Source: Cladopsammia gracilis (lineage: Eukaryota > Cnidaria > Anthozoa > Scleractinia > Dendrophylliidae). Taken from it: DNA of 64,000 nucleotides. The DNA is taken from positions 1,113,501 through 1,177,500 of the forward strand of contig JAJGOT010000194.1 in NCBI GenBank assembly GCA_022457155.1, read 5' to 3'. This document shows, in pieces, positions 51,253-54,450 of the stretch (the stretch's first letter is position 1; every line of letters begins with the position of its first letter). Below the pieces are notes generated by a model. It made no database searches and was not told the origin of the DNA. It saw nothing but the letters and a program-made list of their open reading frames with translations. The translations under genes were made by a program, and so were the position numbers.

Positions 51253-54200
51253 TTTTTTCTTAAATTTACAATATAAAATTACAACACATGTATAATTAAG
51301 CAATAGAACACATTTTCTTTGACTTTACCACCGGCGTAATAGAACCACGCGGGATGTTGGGAGAACACAAGAAAAGCTTGTAAACCACGAGCCGTAGGCG
51401 AGTGGTTTACAAGCTTTTCGAGTGTTCTCCCAACATCCCAAGTGGTTCTATTACGCCGGTAAAGTCATAGAAAATGTGTTATATTGCTTTTATGAAATAA
51501 CTGAAAAGCGTTTGGAAAGAGAGAAATTTGTTGTAGTTTTGTGCCGATCAAGTAGCTTGTTCTCATAACATTCATCATATGACCGGGAAAACCAATCAGA
51601 GCCGCTGAAAGAATGAACTTTACACGATGCCACTGACAAAGCTGCACTGACAAAATTCACGGGTTCAACGAAAGTGATGAAAAGTTTTAGCGCTTTGAAA
51701 TTCGTCAGTTGGAATTTATCAGCTGAAAGAAGAAAATATATTCAATGATTCAAAAGTTCTTTGAATGGGAAATCCAGAAAATTGTGTCCGGAATCTGCCG
51801 CCGCAAACATGAATGTACGAGGAAAGTTTGAAAGCCTAAAATTTTTATGGCGTAAGCTTAAGTCTTATGTTGGATTCAAAGATTGCCTTCTTGTCAAGAA
51901 TTTTTCAATTGGAATAAAGGTTAGTTCCAGAAACTCAGCTTCTGAAAATGTTTTCGACTTTATCCACTTACTTTGAAGTGTACAATGAAGCCCGTACTTC
52001 TCTACATTTTAAGTTCTGAATGAAAACTAAGCTCATTGTTTTTTAAGCCTACAGTTGAATTGTTTGATCATTCCATGCAAATAATTTGTTTAAGCATAAA
52101 CCTATAATTTTTGTTAGCTTCATTTTCTTCGTGCTAATTGATCATCCTTGCTTGGACACATAATCAGAATTTAAACTGCATCGGGTACAAAAGTATTCAA
52201 TGAAAAAATCTCAAAAACAAAACACGATAAAGCGTAAGATAAGCTTAAATGGAATCGGCGTAAAATAATTATCCTAAACAACAAAGCTATAAGCTTAAGC
52301 TTACTGCAGATTCAGGTTGAGCGTTTAACGGTCTGAGTTGTCGCGTTCGTTGTAACGGTTGGTTGATTGCGTTGCGAGGCAAAATGACAGCCGTTGCTAG
52401 GCGGGAATGAAGACGTTCTTTCTTTCTACAAACGCGCTGTATTCTAGGCTCATCAGGTCTTCCTCAACAAAAAGTACTAGAGTTATTCTTTTTATAGAAT
52501 AGTAGGAGTATTCTATCTTGATTTCAATCGCCATGATACTGGTAAGATCCAAGACGCGAGTAACTCTTCTAGAAAAGAAATCGCTAGACGAGCGACAACA
52601 TGCTTTTTCCGAGACAGAACGTCGTCATTCCCGCCTAGCAACGGCTGTCATTTTGCCTCGCAACGCAATCAATCAACCGTGACAACGAACGCGACAAACT
52701 CAGACCGTTAAACGCTCAACCTGAATCCGCAGTAAGCCTTGCTTTTTAATTCCACTGTGAAAATCCGTCTTATTTAGAAGTTATCTTAGGATTTGTAGGA
52801 ACATTATTTTATAAACTTCAGTTCAGTGAATTTCAATCGAAAATTCCTCAGTTTGAAAGCCATTGTTTTCTCTTTGGGATCCATAATTTTTTAGCTTTCC
52901 ACTAATAGCTAAACCTTCAGTTCAATGAACTTCACAAAGTACATATCGAGGTTGTTTTGATTGTCATTGATCGCTGCATGTAAGCCTTTCCAAGCCAATG
53001 TTAAATGAAAATATATTCCTGTTGTTGATATCAGTTTTAAAATATTAAAGCTTAGTGTTCTTTTGTCGTTAAGCCGTTTTTTGTTTGCGTGCGTGGGAAA
53101 TTTTTTTTTATTTTGTAGGTTTGAGCAGCAACTTATCGTTTACAAGAAACATATCTTCTCTTCTCATCTTCTAACAGACCACAATATGCAATAAGACACT
53201 AAACCGGCTCGTGTTGTGAAATTCTTTCTCCTCACGCTTGTGTTGATGCAGTGGAAAATTGAACTTTGTTTACTTTACAGTTTCGCTTGCGCGGTTTTCT
53301 ATGAGTTTACCGGCACAATAGTTAATAGGTCTTTGGCCAATCAGAACGCGCGTAGTATCTCAGTTATTTTATAATATCTAATATATAATAGCAATAATAA
53401 TTACAATAACCATAAATTGATACTTGAAAACAAATGAGGAGTTAAAAAAAACGATATGTTTTTATATACATCTTTTATTGTTAATAATAACAATTGCGTT
53501 CTGATCGGTTTAACAAGTGAAAATATAGTATAGAAGCAAAGACTGATAAATTATGTAGGTAGAAATTTAAACATGTACCTATATTTCGGCTGACAAAACC
53601 AGCTTTCTTCTGGTACAATGAGGTAAAATTTACATTGTTTTTTTTGTATATTTTTTATATAGCTGACATGTTTAGGTAACAACGGGCTCCACCTATATAT
53701 TTTCTGTGTAGCACGCAACTTACTCCTCTAAAAAATTACTTCCCTTCGAACGCACTGATAATCCCCGATTACTACTAGTATTATGGTACGACAGAACGGA
53801 GGATTGTTGTGTTAAATGCATTATGATACACATGTATGTGATTTGTGGTTTGTCATGCCAAGTTGCTCACTTTCAATACAAAGGAAAATGATTTGTTGTA
53901 TAATTTATAAAAAAATGACCAAATTAAACACACCTTATCTTTCTTAGCTTCATTACATAAAATAATCATGTCTTATTTTTGTTTGAATTGCTGGTAGTTT
54001 TTCTTTCAATTTTCTCTTATTTCCATGAAACTCAATAGTTATACATGTAAGTTGTGTCAATTCAACAGTTTACAATGGCATTATGACATATCCTTTCAGA
54101 TCCTATAAAGGAGGAGGCTACGGAGGTGCCAGGGGCTACAGAGGAGTCTGGGGCTACGGAGGAGCCGAGGGCTACGACAATGCTGCTTTGGGAGGAGGTG

Positions 54201-54421
54201 CCTTGGTGGGAGGTACCTTTGGAGGAGCCTATGGAGGAGTCGCCTACAGACGCAGCTACGGAGGTGGCTCCGGTGGCGGCCACGGAGGAAACTACGGAGT
54301 GGGTGGTGGGAAGTGCAGCACCGGATGTCATCATGCCTAGGAGTGGTGCAAGTGGTCGTCCAAACAAGAAAGTGCGTAAAGAATTTCCTGAGACTTGGCT
54401 GTGGATGGAAGAAATGGTCAA
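8697..54421 (+). CDS. A2M/thioester-family protein with embedded C-type lectin domain (5' part, 20 exons)
   Basis: Twenty exons with canonical GT/AG ends and matching phases join into 926 codons; the gene runs off the window. Order: signal peptide (residues 1-20), macroglobulin domains (about 25-640) with FIQTDKPIYKPGQT at 140-153, VLPKFEVTI at 233-241 and VAVTAVDESV near 620, a C-type lectin domain (698-819), an acidic linker (820-905), then FPETWLW near 914-920. Family members are secreted protease traps or thioester opsonins. The bait region normally lies between the AVDESV block and FPETWxW, so the lectin replaces or interrupts it. The GCGEQ thioester, complement-like and receptor-binding segments would be further right and are not visible, so trap versus opsonin cannot be decided. 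CD109-like, A2M-like or TEP identity is open. Without the lectin and linker, the distance to FPETWLW fits the family. Confidence 0.85.
9502..9881. mobile_element. MITE-like element rich in CGAGAC motifs
   Basis: The ends AGGGGTATA and TATACCCCT are inverted. A 6-bp direct repeat ATTCAT flanks both sides (9496-9501, 9882-9887). The interior repeats GAGACT/CGAGAC many times in one orientation. There is no coding capacity. Confidence 0.6.
9907..10218. mobile_element. MITE with GGCCCGTTTACAC ends
   Basis: The ends read GGCCCGTTTACAC and GTGTAAACGGGCC, flanked by TTA on both sides (9904-9906, 10219-10221). The interior carries repeated CAAATCGC/ATCGC motifs. It is non-coding; the short open frame inside it is not a gene. 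Confidence 0.7.
11405..11600 (+). repeat. tRNA-related SINE
   Basis: The sequence has an A-box-like TCTAGTGGTTAGTGTG and a B-box-like GGTTGAAGCC, followed by TTTCCTTAGACAAGAAACG. An inverted relative lies at about 26990-27130, which supports a dispersed family. The 3' limit is uncertain. Confidence 0.6.
11908..12094 (+). CDS. Exon 2: first macroglobulin domain (MG1)
   Basis: Encodes GYLITSPRIFRAGSTQ and LSVSLYSVSTPW, the usual start of a mature A2M-family chain (the YLITSPR-FRAG block). Acceptor CCATAG, donor AAG|GTATGT. The exon starts in phase 2 and ends in phase 0. Confidence 0.9.
12230..13489. mobile_element. Non-autonomous hAT-like element with long inverted arms
   Basis: Arms of about 185 bp face each other: GGGTGACCCAAAAA to AAGTGTTGACT on the left, and its mirror from AGTCAACACTTTC to GGATCACCC on the right. 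The direct repeat AGGATTGCC (12221-12229, 13490-13498) fits an 8-bp hAT duplication plus one shared base. Arm interiors repeat GGTCCATGGAC-type motifs. A second MITE (12458-12885) is nested inside. There is no transposase. Confidence 0.7.
12458..12885. mobile_element. MITE with TA duplication, nested in the hAT-like element
   Basis: AAGTGCCTATAACCC at the left is mirrored by GGGTTATAGGCACTT at the right, with arms of about 165 bp. TA flanks both sides (12456-12457, 12886-12887), as in Tc1/mariner-type insertions. It is non-coding. Confidence 0.75.
14697..14904 (+). CDS. Exon 3: end of MG1 and start of MG2
   Basis: Encodes a lead-in and then FIQTDKPIYKPGQT, the most conserved N-terminal motif of the A2M/C3 superfamily. 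Acceptor ATCCAG, donor CAG|GTAATG, ends in phase 1. Confidence 0.95.
14948..15240. repeat. Dispersed repeat (CGATACAGTTTTCTGGAGACC family)
   Basis: The same sequence occurs at 16333-16450 (5' part only) and 33390-33665, with blocks AAGCGGTCTTCTCCA, TGGTTTTGAATTGAAG and CCATGACGATGATAAAC. The copies are diverged by point changes. It is non-coding. Confidence 0.8.
15760..15935. repeat. Poly-C repeat family copy
   Basis: AAAACCATACCC-type motifs repeat and end at GGGGAGTACCCCCC with a long C tract (about 15918-15937). Related copies lie at 24400-24840 and 37365-37765, with GGTACTCCC next to a G/C homopolymer. Confidence 0.6.
16333..16450. repeat. Truncated copy of the CGATACAGTTTTCTGGAGACC repeat
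   Basis: Matches the first ~115 bp of the copy at 14948, then diverges abruptly after TGGTTTTGAATT. Confidence 0.8.
16911..17374. mobile_element. MITE-like element with GTCCAATACACCCGAACTGA ends
   Basis: The ends GTCCAATACACCCGAACTGA and TCAGTTCGGGTGTATTGGAC form a 20-bp perfect inverted repeat. Inside, a segment starting AGATGAAAAGGTTGTCG occurs twice in direct orientation (about 17018 and 17160) with clusters of CGACTCG motifs. No clear target duplication. Non-coding. Confidence 0.75.
17794..17846 (+). CDS. Exon 4: MG2 strand
   Basis: Encodes VNMRIVGTDENLKPLTGK, matching the family block (V-FR-V-D-NL-P) that follows KPGQT. Phase 1 in, phase 0 out. Confidence 0.85.
17995..18240. repeat. 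Simple-sequence tract (AACRTA)n followed by C/A-rich sequence
   Basis: About 70 bp of ACATA/ACGTA units grade into CCCCAAAA-type homopolymer runs. The open frames across it on the minus strand encode only F/G/W low-complexity and are not genes. Confidence 0.85.
18425..19429. mobile_element. Putative 1-kb element with ~44-bp terminal inverted repeats
   Basis: TATGAAGGGCTGAGAGC at the left, continuing ATAACCAGCC, is mirrored by GGCTGGTTATGCTCTC and AGCCCTTCATA at the right. The right part includes a truncated copy of the ~430-bp repeat (19225-19395). No recognisable transposase. Confidence 0.5.
19628..19687. repeat. Perfect 60-bp palindrome containing a B-box-like core
   Basis: Both halves match without mismatch, centred on GGGGTTCGAACCCC. 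The outer parts read TTCAGGACTTCAACG and its mirror, ending in seven A and seven T. GGTTCGAAcCC resembles a tRNA B-box read from either strand. It is non-coding. Confidence 0.9.
19950..20110. repeat. Dispersed repeat, second copy at 42970-43150
   Basis: The segment from AACTTCATCAAAGAAGC to AACCATCAGCTCCTC matches 42998-43145 closely, with small indels. It contains TCTGATTGGTTAAGCAC. Non-coding. Confidence 0.75.
20482..20502 (+). CDS. Exon 5: 21-nt microexon
   Basis: Encodes ISRVTIT between TTTGTAG and GTAAGT. With exon 6 it completes a strand equivalent to the family segment before the QW-DFG block. Phase 0 on both sides, so skipping would keep the frame. Confidence 0.75.
20503..20814. other. 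Intron 5
   Basis: Mostly occupied by the MITE at 20527-20704. Confidence 0.7.
20527..20704. mobile_element. MITE with AAGGCCCACCTTCACCC ends
   Basis: AAGGCCCACCTTCACCCAAAA faces TTTTGGGTGAAGGTGGGCCTT, flanked by TA (20525-20526, 20705-20706). A right-end remnant of the same family lies near 24930-24975. Non-coding. Confidence 0.8.
20815..20866 (+). CDS. Exon 6: MG2 end
   Basis: Encodes SPSGVRTMQWDDLDFGVG across the next junction. QW-DLDFG matches the A2M-family block QW-LDFG. Ends in phase 1. Confidence 0.9.
20867..21254. other. Intron 6
   Basis: Contains the 97-bp palindromic element at 21118-21214 and nothing else recognised. Confidence 0.7.
21118..21214. mobile_element. 97-bp palindromic MITE
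   Basis: CTAGCCTGCGTGGCAGGCG faces TGCCTGCCACGCAGGCTAG. A direct repeat (G)TGTGAGA flanks both sides (21110-21117, 21214-21221), so the duplication is 7-8 bp and fits a hAT-type insertion. The centre carries GCGCGAGAATGCGCGC. Confidence 0.75.
21255..21328 (+). CDS. Exon 7: MG2/MG3 junction
   Basis: Encodes GIISLKFPLSSQPVLGDWK and IKAKLQ, the family block ending in LG-W-I-A. Phase 1 in, phase 0 out. Confidence 0.9.
21329..22168. other. Intron 7
   Basis: Contains a LINE 3' fragment (21425-21640) followed by AT-rich sequence that may be its tail. Confidence 0.6.
21425..21640 (+). mobile_element. LINE 3' fragment (C-terminal end of an RT protein)
   Basis: The open frame ends with RTFSYASPHLWNSLPENIK and ATTVETFKSLQKTFIF, then a stop. 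This is the usual C-terminal tail of CR1/L2/Jockey-type LINE polyproteins (the FS-AP-LWN-LP motif). No RT core remains, so it is a 5'-truncated insertion. Confidence 0.75.
22169..22208 (+). CDS. Exon 8: MG3 start
   Basis: Encodes GEENVLFFKVDKY; the next codon is completed by exon 9 to begin VLPKFEVTI. Acceptor TTGCAG, donor TATG|GTAAG, ends in phase 1. Confidence 0.85.
22209..22802. other. Intron 8
   Basis: No repeat or gene recognised. Confidence 0.5.
22803..22890 (+). CDS. Exon 9: MG3
   Basis: Encodes VLPKFEVTITPPSFVAYTD and the following IC-A. VLPKFEV is a strong family signature at the start of MG3. Phase 1 in, phase 2 out. Confidence 0.95.
22980..23410 (+). repeat. Dispersed ~430-bp repeat with tRNA-like 3' part
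   Basis: The body runs from the CTAATTCACTCACTCAC block to TAGTCTTAATTAAG. A tRNA-like part follows (ATGGTCAAGTGGTTTGAGG, then GCCAGTTCAAGTC, compatible with A- and B-boxes). The same order is found inverted at 29565-29970, so the arrangement is a family property. Confidence 0.75.
23470..23735. repeat. TTAA-rich self-complementary region
   Basis: Dense TTAAG/TTAAA/CTTAA motifs in both orientations, including the perfect palindrome CTTAAATCTCAATTGAGATT plus AAG. Non-coding. Confidence 0.6.
24073..24175 (+). CDS. Exon 10: MG3
   Basis: Encodes YTYGQPVKGKAKVTF, the family YTYGKPV-G motif of MG3. Phase 2 in, phase 0 out. Confidence 0.95.
24176..25684. other. Intron 10
   Basis: Carries the inverted poly-G/C element (24400-24840) and a right-end MITE remnant (about 24930-24975). 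The rest, 24980-25680, shows nothing recognised. Confidence 0.6.
24400..24840. repeat. Inverted-end repeat bounded by G and C homopolymers
   Basis: A left end of G-run plus GGTACTCC and GGATGCTCCGCCCGAA is mirrored by TTCGGGCGGAGCATCC and GAGTACC plus C-run. Inside, the ~35-bp segment with TATGAAAGGGGTACC recurs three or more times. Non-coding. Confidence 0.75.
25685..25930 (+). CDS. Exon 11: MG3/MG4 with tyrosine-rich insertion
   Basis: Encodes INGCIDVSVSPKVL, then NYYHYYYYC (residues 317-325), then IVIESATGVSQNATGTE and FKPGMAFTG. The start and end are normal family sequence. The Tyr run is encoded by TAT/TAC triplets resembling the intronic ATT microsatellites. Phase 0 on both sides. Confidence 0.9.
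26411..26962. mobile_element. Putative hAT-like MITE inserted in an older repeat
   Basis: The ends AGGGCTCGAAATTAAC and GTTCGACCCC(T) are roughly inverted. Flanks TTGCCCCC and TGGCCCCC (one mismatch) could be an 8-bp duplication. The outside sequences, GTCCATCCCAAGG and GTCGCCGGTACCC, appear to be two halves of one older repeat. No transposase. Confidence 0.45.
26990..27130 (-). repeat. SINE-like copy, inverted relative of 11405-11600
   Basis: Read on the minus strand it has GGTGGTTCAAGCC and TTCCTTAGACAAGAAAC, matching the order at 11405. Confidence 0.6.
27230..27457 (+). CDS. Exon 12: MG4 with poly-tyrosine tract
   Basis: Encodes VKATMIDGSPLRGESVEI, then FYYYYYYHH (residues 407-415), then GIVDFVVPSK. 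The flanks match MG4. The Tyr/His run comes from TAT/CAT triplets. Phase 0 on both sides. Confidence 0.9.
28106..29500. mobile_element. 1.4-kb foldback element with C-rich arms
   Basis: TGTGGTTCCAGAAAATATCC plus ATACCCC at the left is mirrored by GGGGTAT plus GGATATTTTCTGGAACCACA at the right. Both arms also contain GGAAATTCC-type motifs and long C or G runs (28177-28191, 28220-28238, 29457-29476). The interior has no recognisable protein; 29080-29180 is CpG-rich with ACCGGAAGTG and CGCCATTTTG. Confidence 0.7.
29565..29970 (-). repeat. Dispersed ~430-bp repeat, inverted copy
   Basis: On the plus strand it begins with the reverse of a tRNA-like part (GGGACTTGAACTTGCGCC) followed by the body (GCATTAAAGACTCCAAATG, GTGAGTGAGTGGGTGAATT). 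It is the best-preserved copy of the family in the window. Confidence 0.8.
30170..30368. mobile_element. Palindromic MITE abutting exon 13
   Basis: The left arm from GGGCCATTTCCGAATTG through GCGAGGCTAGGTGCG to TCATATGAAAATGA is mirrored nearly base for base on the right. The arms are about 80 bp. Its right end lies 23 bp before the exon 13 start, so it supplies part of the branch-site region. Confidence 0.85.
30392..30493 (+). CDS. Exon 13: MG4/MG5
   Basis: Encodes VKYKKTSARHYVGERWYSP and IQMEKITSPLK; the SPSNSYIQ block is common in the family. Donor AAG|GTGAAA is weaker than its neighbours. Phase 0 on both sides. Confidence 0.85.
30494..31029. other. Intron 13
   Basis: No repeat or gene recognised. 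Confidence 0.5.
31030..31104 (+). CDS. Exon 14: MG5
   Basis: Encodes VGSTAKVMFDFTASKKTKS and ITFHFQ, followed directly by exon 15. Acceptor CAACAG, donor CAA|GTAAAT. Phase 0 on both sides. Confidence 0.85.
31305..31544 (+). CDS. Exon 15: MG5/MG6
   Basis: Encodes VFSRGKCVSQGRN, GFIEFNVTQEMVPSCRLLLF and VADNLLVDIEDTLENK. SRG-I-V-QG, P-A-LLV and VAD-V-DV-D-LENK are standard A2M/CD109 blocks. Phase 0 on both sides. Confidence 0.95.
31545..31867. other. Intron 15
   Basis: No repeat or gene recognised. Confidence 0.5.
31868..32017 (+). CDS. Exon 16: MG6 first part
   Basis: Encodes VNVRFADKVRRPGEPTRL, then VAVTAVDESVHLLKGGNEL, the A2M_2 block with AVD-SV-LL that precedes the bait region. Phase 0 on both sides. 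Confidence 0.95.
32314..32415 (+). CDS. Exon 17: MG6 before the bait position
   Basis: Encodes AINVLSSQDVGPSGDYHGYY and ALDASKAFK. Together with exon 18 it resembles the CD109 segment leading to F-DSG. Phase 0 on both sides. Confidence 0.85.
32960..33380 (+). repeat. Dispersed ~430-bp repeat
   Basis: Same body as 22980-23410, ending in a tRNA-like start (ACGGTGGCCGAGTGGTTTAAG) that is cut off where the next repeat begins at about 33390. Confidence 0.75.
33390..33665. repeat. Dispersed repeat inserted behind the tRNA-like sequence
   Basis: Matches 14948-15240 from GATACAGTTTTCTGGAGACC to GGCATATATATTTT. It begins right inside the tRNA-like part of the preceding repeat, so it inserted there or the junction is chimeric. 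Confidence 0.8.
34505..34723 (-). mobile_element. LINE 3' fragment (zinc-binding RT C-terminus)
   Basis: The minus-strand frame contains FKLIHNILITKRELKKF, DDLCTLCSTPDSIFHAFIQC, the CX2C...H...C module found after the RT domain in L1/Tx1-type LINEs. Upstream and downstream parts are missing. Confidence 0.75.
35178..35235 (+). CDS. Exon 18: last exon before the lectin domain
   Basis: Encodes DSGVIYFSDLNIETIETAN plus one base (T). DSG-I-SD-N matches the family segment just before the bait region. Acceptor ATTTCAG, donor ACT|GTGAGT, ends in phase 1. The final T joins CG of the lectin exon (Ser), or AT of exon 20 (Tyr) if the lectin exon is skipped. Confidence 0.85.
37365..37765. repeat. Poly-G/C repeat family copy
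   Basis: Begins GGGGGTACTCCCATATATGAG and ends in a C-run (37755-37767). Inside, TCTAGGATAGGGTA-type motifs repeat several times. Related to 15760 and 24400. Confidence 0.65.
38100..40150 (-). mobile_element. Degraded L1-type LINE, ORF2 (endonuclease and RT)
   Basis: On the minus strand the order is: endonuclease start (TLNIRGFGNEAK near 40120), ICLQEPL, then SFWSPALGKQGGVAILV (39973), GTRLDNFFIAQD (39550), DHDSVDLS, the RT lead LSSGKTPGSDGLPQQFF (38870), DQTCSVPGRTIFENL (38590) and EWGVKQGDPRSPLLYILCA (38330). The catalytic box near 38195 reads stop-ADDST, so the tyrosine codon of YADD is a TAA. Several frameshifts lie between blocks. Apurinic-type endonuclease plus RT defines the L1/Tx1-like group. 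It is inactive. Confidence 0.85.
40239..40499 (-). pseudogene. Possible ORF1 tail of the LINE
   Basis: A minus-strand open frame directly upstream of the endonuclease ends in a basic stretch (KRRNTGHRTNKHKQKSK). Its position fits the end of a LINE ORF1. No RNA-binding motif is seen, so this rests on position and charge. Confidence 0.35.
40704..40780. repeat. Tandem duplication, ~38-bp unit, 2 copies
   Basis: CGGTCCTGTGTGACACACC followed by ACGATGTGACGGCGGAGGT occurs twice in succession without visible change. Confidence 0.85.
40905..40990. repeat. Short array of the 25/50-bp repeat
   Basis: About two copies of the unit described at 41863-42340 (GTAAGAGTCCCTAAAAACGC and GACTGCTTAAAAACACC). 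Confidence 0.85.
40990..41095. repeat. Palindromic repeat
   Basis: AAAAAACGAGCAGTAGTG with GTATTATCAGGT on the left is mirrored by ACCTGATAATAC and CACGTGCTGCGAGTTTTTTG on the right, centred on CTCGAGGCGAAGCCGAGAG. No clear duplication at the ends. Confidence 0.75.
41863..42340. repeat. Minisatellite: 25-bp monomers arranged as 50-bp dimers
   Basis: Units alternate between TAAGACTGCTTAAAAACACC-GGTCG and TAAGAGTCCTTAAAAACGCC-TTTCT (25 bp each). Seven to eight dimers are recognisable, well kept at the left and decaying at the right. The same dimer occurs at 40905. Non-coding. Confidence 0.9.
42970..43150. repeat. Dispersed repeat, second copy of 19950-20110
   Basis: Shares the AACTTCATCAAAGAAGC, CTGATTGGTTAAGCAC and AACCATCAG blocks in the same orientation. 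Confidence 0.75.
43800..43920. repeat. Palindromic repeat
   Basis: Left CTTGACAAAGTTAGG then GGAAAATATTTGGCTC is mirrored by GAGCCAAATATTTCC and CCACTTAGTCAA, with the centre CATGGCGCATG. The open frame across it is a by-product. Confidence 0.7.
43931..44645. mobile_element. Putative ~0.7-kb TIR element
   Basis: TTAGCGCGCGCTAAACTAGC at the left resembles the reverse of GCTATTTTAGTGCGCGCTTA at the right. Inner arms also match (AAGTAACAATCCGTGTAAG with GAAGTAGGCAA, versus its mirror near 44550-44575). No coding sequence. Confidence 0.6.
45169..45218. repeat. (AAT)n microsatellite
   Basis: About 16 uninterrupted AAT units lie 125 bp upstream of the lectin exon. Confidence 0.95.
45343..45708 (+). 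CDS. Exon 19: C-type lectin domain, phase 1-1
   Basis: One exon encodes a whole long-form C-type lectin domain (residues 698-819): CPQSWVRFYGSCYKF, SAKSACEAL, WIGLHRDAKDKSRWLWVDG, FTNWNYGEPNN, EDCVMMYRGSGKWNDAGCD and YICEIS. Six cysteines are in the usual places. EPN and WND are the residues that in known family members bind calcium and mannose-type sugars. Acceptor TTTCAG, donor AGTG|GTAAGT; both ends are in phase 1, so it fits between exons 18 and 20 and could be skipped without a frameshift. It could instead belong to a separate nested gene, but no signal peptide or other exon for one is visible. Confidence 0.9.
45792..46041. mobile_element. MITE with TA duplication behind the lectin exon
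   Basis: CAGCTATTTCAATTAAGG faces CGTTAATTGAAATAGCTG, flanked by TA (45790-45791, 46042-46043). A second inner inverted pair (AGTTGGGAGTGGCG and CGCTCCCAACT) and a TTTGAGC tandem (about 45985-46010) lie inside. Confidence 0.8.
46120..46217 (-). repeat. 3' LTR of the Gypsy element
   Basis: 98 bp, identical to the copy at 50484-50581; bounded by TG...CA with 9-bp inverted ends TGTAATGTA/TACATTACA. Confidence 0.95.
46396..46740 (-). pseudogene. C-terminal tail of Gypsy Pol, out of frame with the rest
   Basis: The frame from about 46740 to 46396 (SYKHHTPRSYVVET, then GRKYRRNRRHL) is the usual tail after integrase. It is one base out of frame with the upstream Pol, which reads into a short unrelated end at 46709. 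A 51-bp segment encoding EQKFEARPEQTEITLPP is present twice in tandem (46527-46577 and 46578-46628). Confidence 0.8.
46709..48763 (-). pseudogene. Gypsy Pol: RT end, RNase H, integrase
   Basis: This long frame opens just after an in-frame TAA (48764-48766) and carries GRYRFKRLPFGIKSAPEVFQ, the RT box IVDDILIWG, RNase H starting LNVDASANGLGAVLL, the integrase zinc domain (HEGHLGVVKCK...CYTCS), then GTDLFE, VSDNGPQF and YPQSNGQIER, i.e. the D-D-E core. It ends prematurely by a frame change near 46740. All catalytic residues I can place are kept. The host sees it in antisense. Confidence 0.9.
48764..50010 (-). pseudogene. Gypsy Gag end, protease and RT start
   Basis: The minus-strand frame runs from VRDRIVIGCNSKKVREKL (Gag C-terminal half) through two zinc knuckles, CGMCGYIHSSKAEC (CX2CX3HX5C) and CLICAKLNHFAKVC (CX2CX4HX4C), to the protease VQLDTGTKCNVMS and the RT start (WVSSMVTVVKPN, RICLDPRDLN, FSVLDATSGFWQIELDE). 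It then hits TAA at 48766-48764, inside the RT domain. The same frame continues on the other side, so a single base change accounts for it. Confidence 0.9.
49948..50397 (-). pseudogene. Gypsy Gag, N-terminal part
   Basis: Starts at an ATG 87 bp after the 5' LTR and encodes WNSKDLPTAWKSFRRHLEFM to KDCGYADPDEM. It then leaves frame near 50005; the continuation lies in the frame described at 48764-50010. The junction has no slippery heptamer, so a one-base loss is likelier than programmed shifting. Confidence 0.8.
50484..50581 (-). repeat. 5' LTR of the Gypsy element
   Basis: 98 bp, no difference from 46120-46217 by eye. GCGAC follows on the plus strand as the target duplication. Confidence 0.95.
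51300..51487. mobile_element. Near-perfect palindromic MITE
   Basis: GCAATAGAACACATTTTC, CGGCGTAATAGAACCAC and GGATGTTGGGAGAACAC on the left are all mirrored on the right, with the centre ACGAGCCGTAGGCGAGTGG. The arms are about 90 bp. Non-coding. Confidence 0.8.
52301..52735. mobile_element. Foldback MITE with ~125-bp arms
   Basis: TTACTGCAGATTCAGGTTGA and GTTGCGAGGCAAAATGACAG on the left are mirrored by CTGTCATTTTGCCTCGCAAC and CAACCTGAATCCGCAGTAA on the right. A 170-bp unique centre separates them. No clear target duplication. Confidence 0.8.
54100..54421 (+). CDS. Exon 20: acidic linker and FPETWLW motif
   Basis: Acceptor CTTTCAG. In the frame set by exon 19 or exon 18 (phase 1) it encodes an acidic stretch with ATEE-type repeats (ATEVPGATEESGATEEP and similar), then GASGRPNKKVRKEFPETWLW and MEEMV. 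FPETWLW is a family signature that follows the bait region; NKKVRK is a basic, possibly protease-sensitive site. Donor AA|GTAAGC, ends in phase 2. A second frame is open to 54340 and encodes Gly/Tyr-rich repeats, but it needs a phase-2 entry that no adjacent exon gives and it stops before FPETWLW. Confidence 0.9.
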
Positions 54422-54450
54422 GTAAGCTAAAACGTGGTTCTAATCCACCG

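Larger units (their letters stand above)
45709..54099. other. Intron 19 (8.4 kb)
   Basis: Contains a MITE (45792-46041), the complete Gypsy element (46120-50581), a palindromic MITE (51300-51487) and a foldback element (52301-52735). Stretches 50590-51295 and 52740-54090 are AT-rich with AAT microsatellites (51001, 51222) and no coding signal. Confidence 0.65.

Noticed and set aside
54083..54340. A separate Gly/Tyr-rich small protein gene
   Set aside because: Entry at the splice acceptor would need phase 2, no adjacent exon supplies it, and the A2M frame through the same exon reaches FPETWLW. Kept as a finding and not as a gene.
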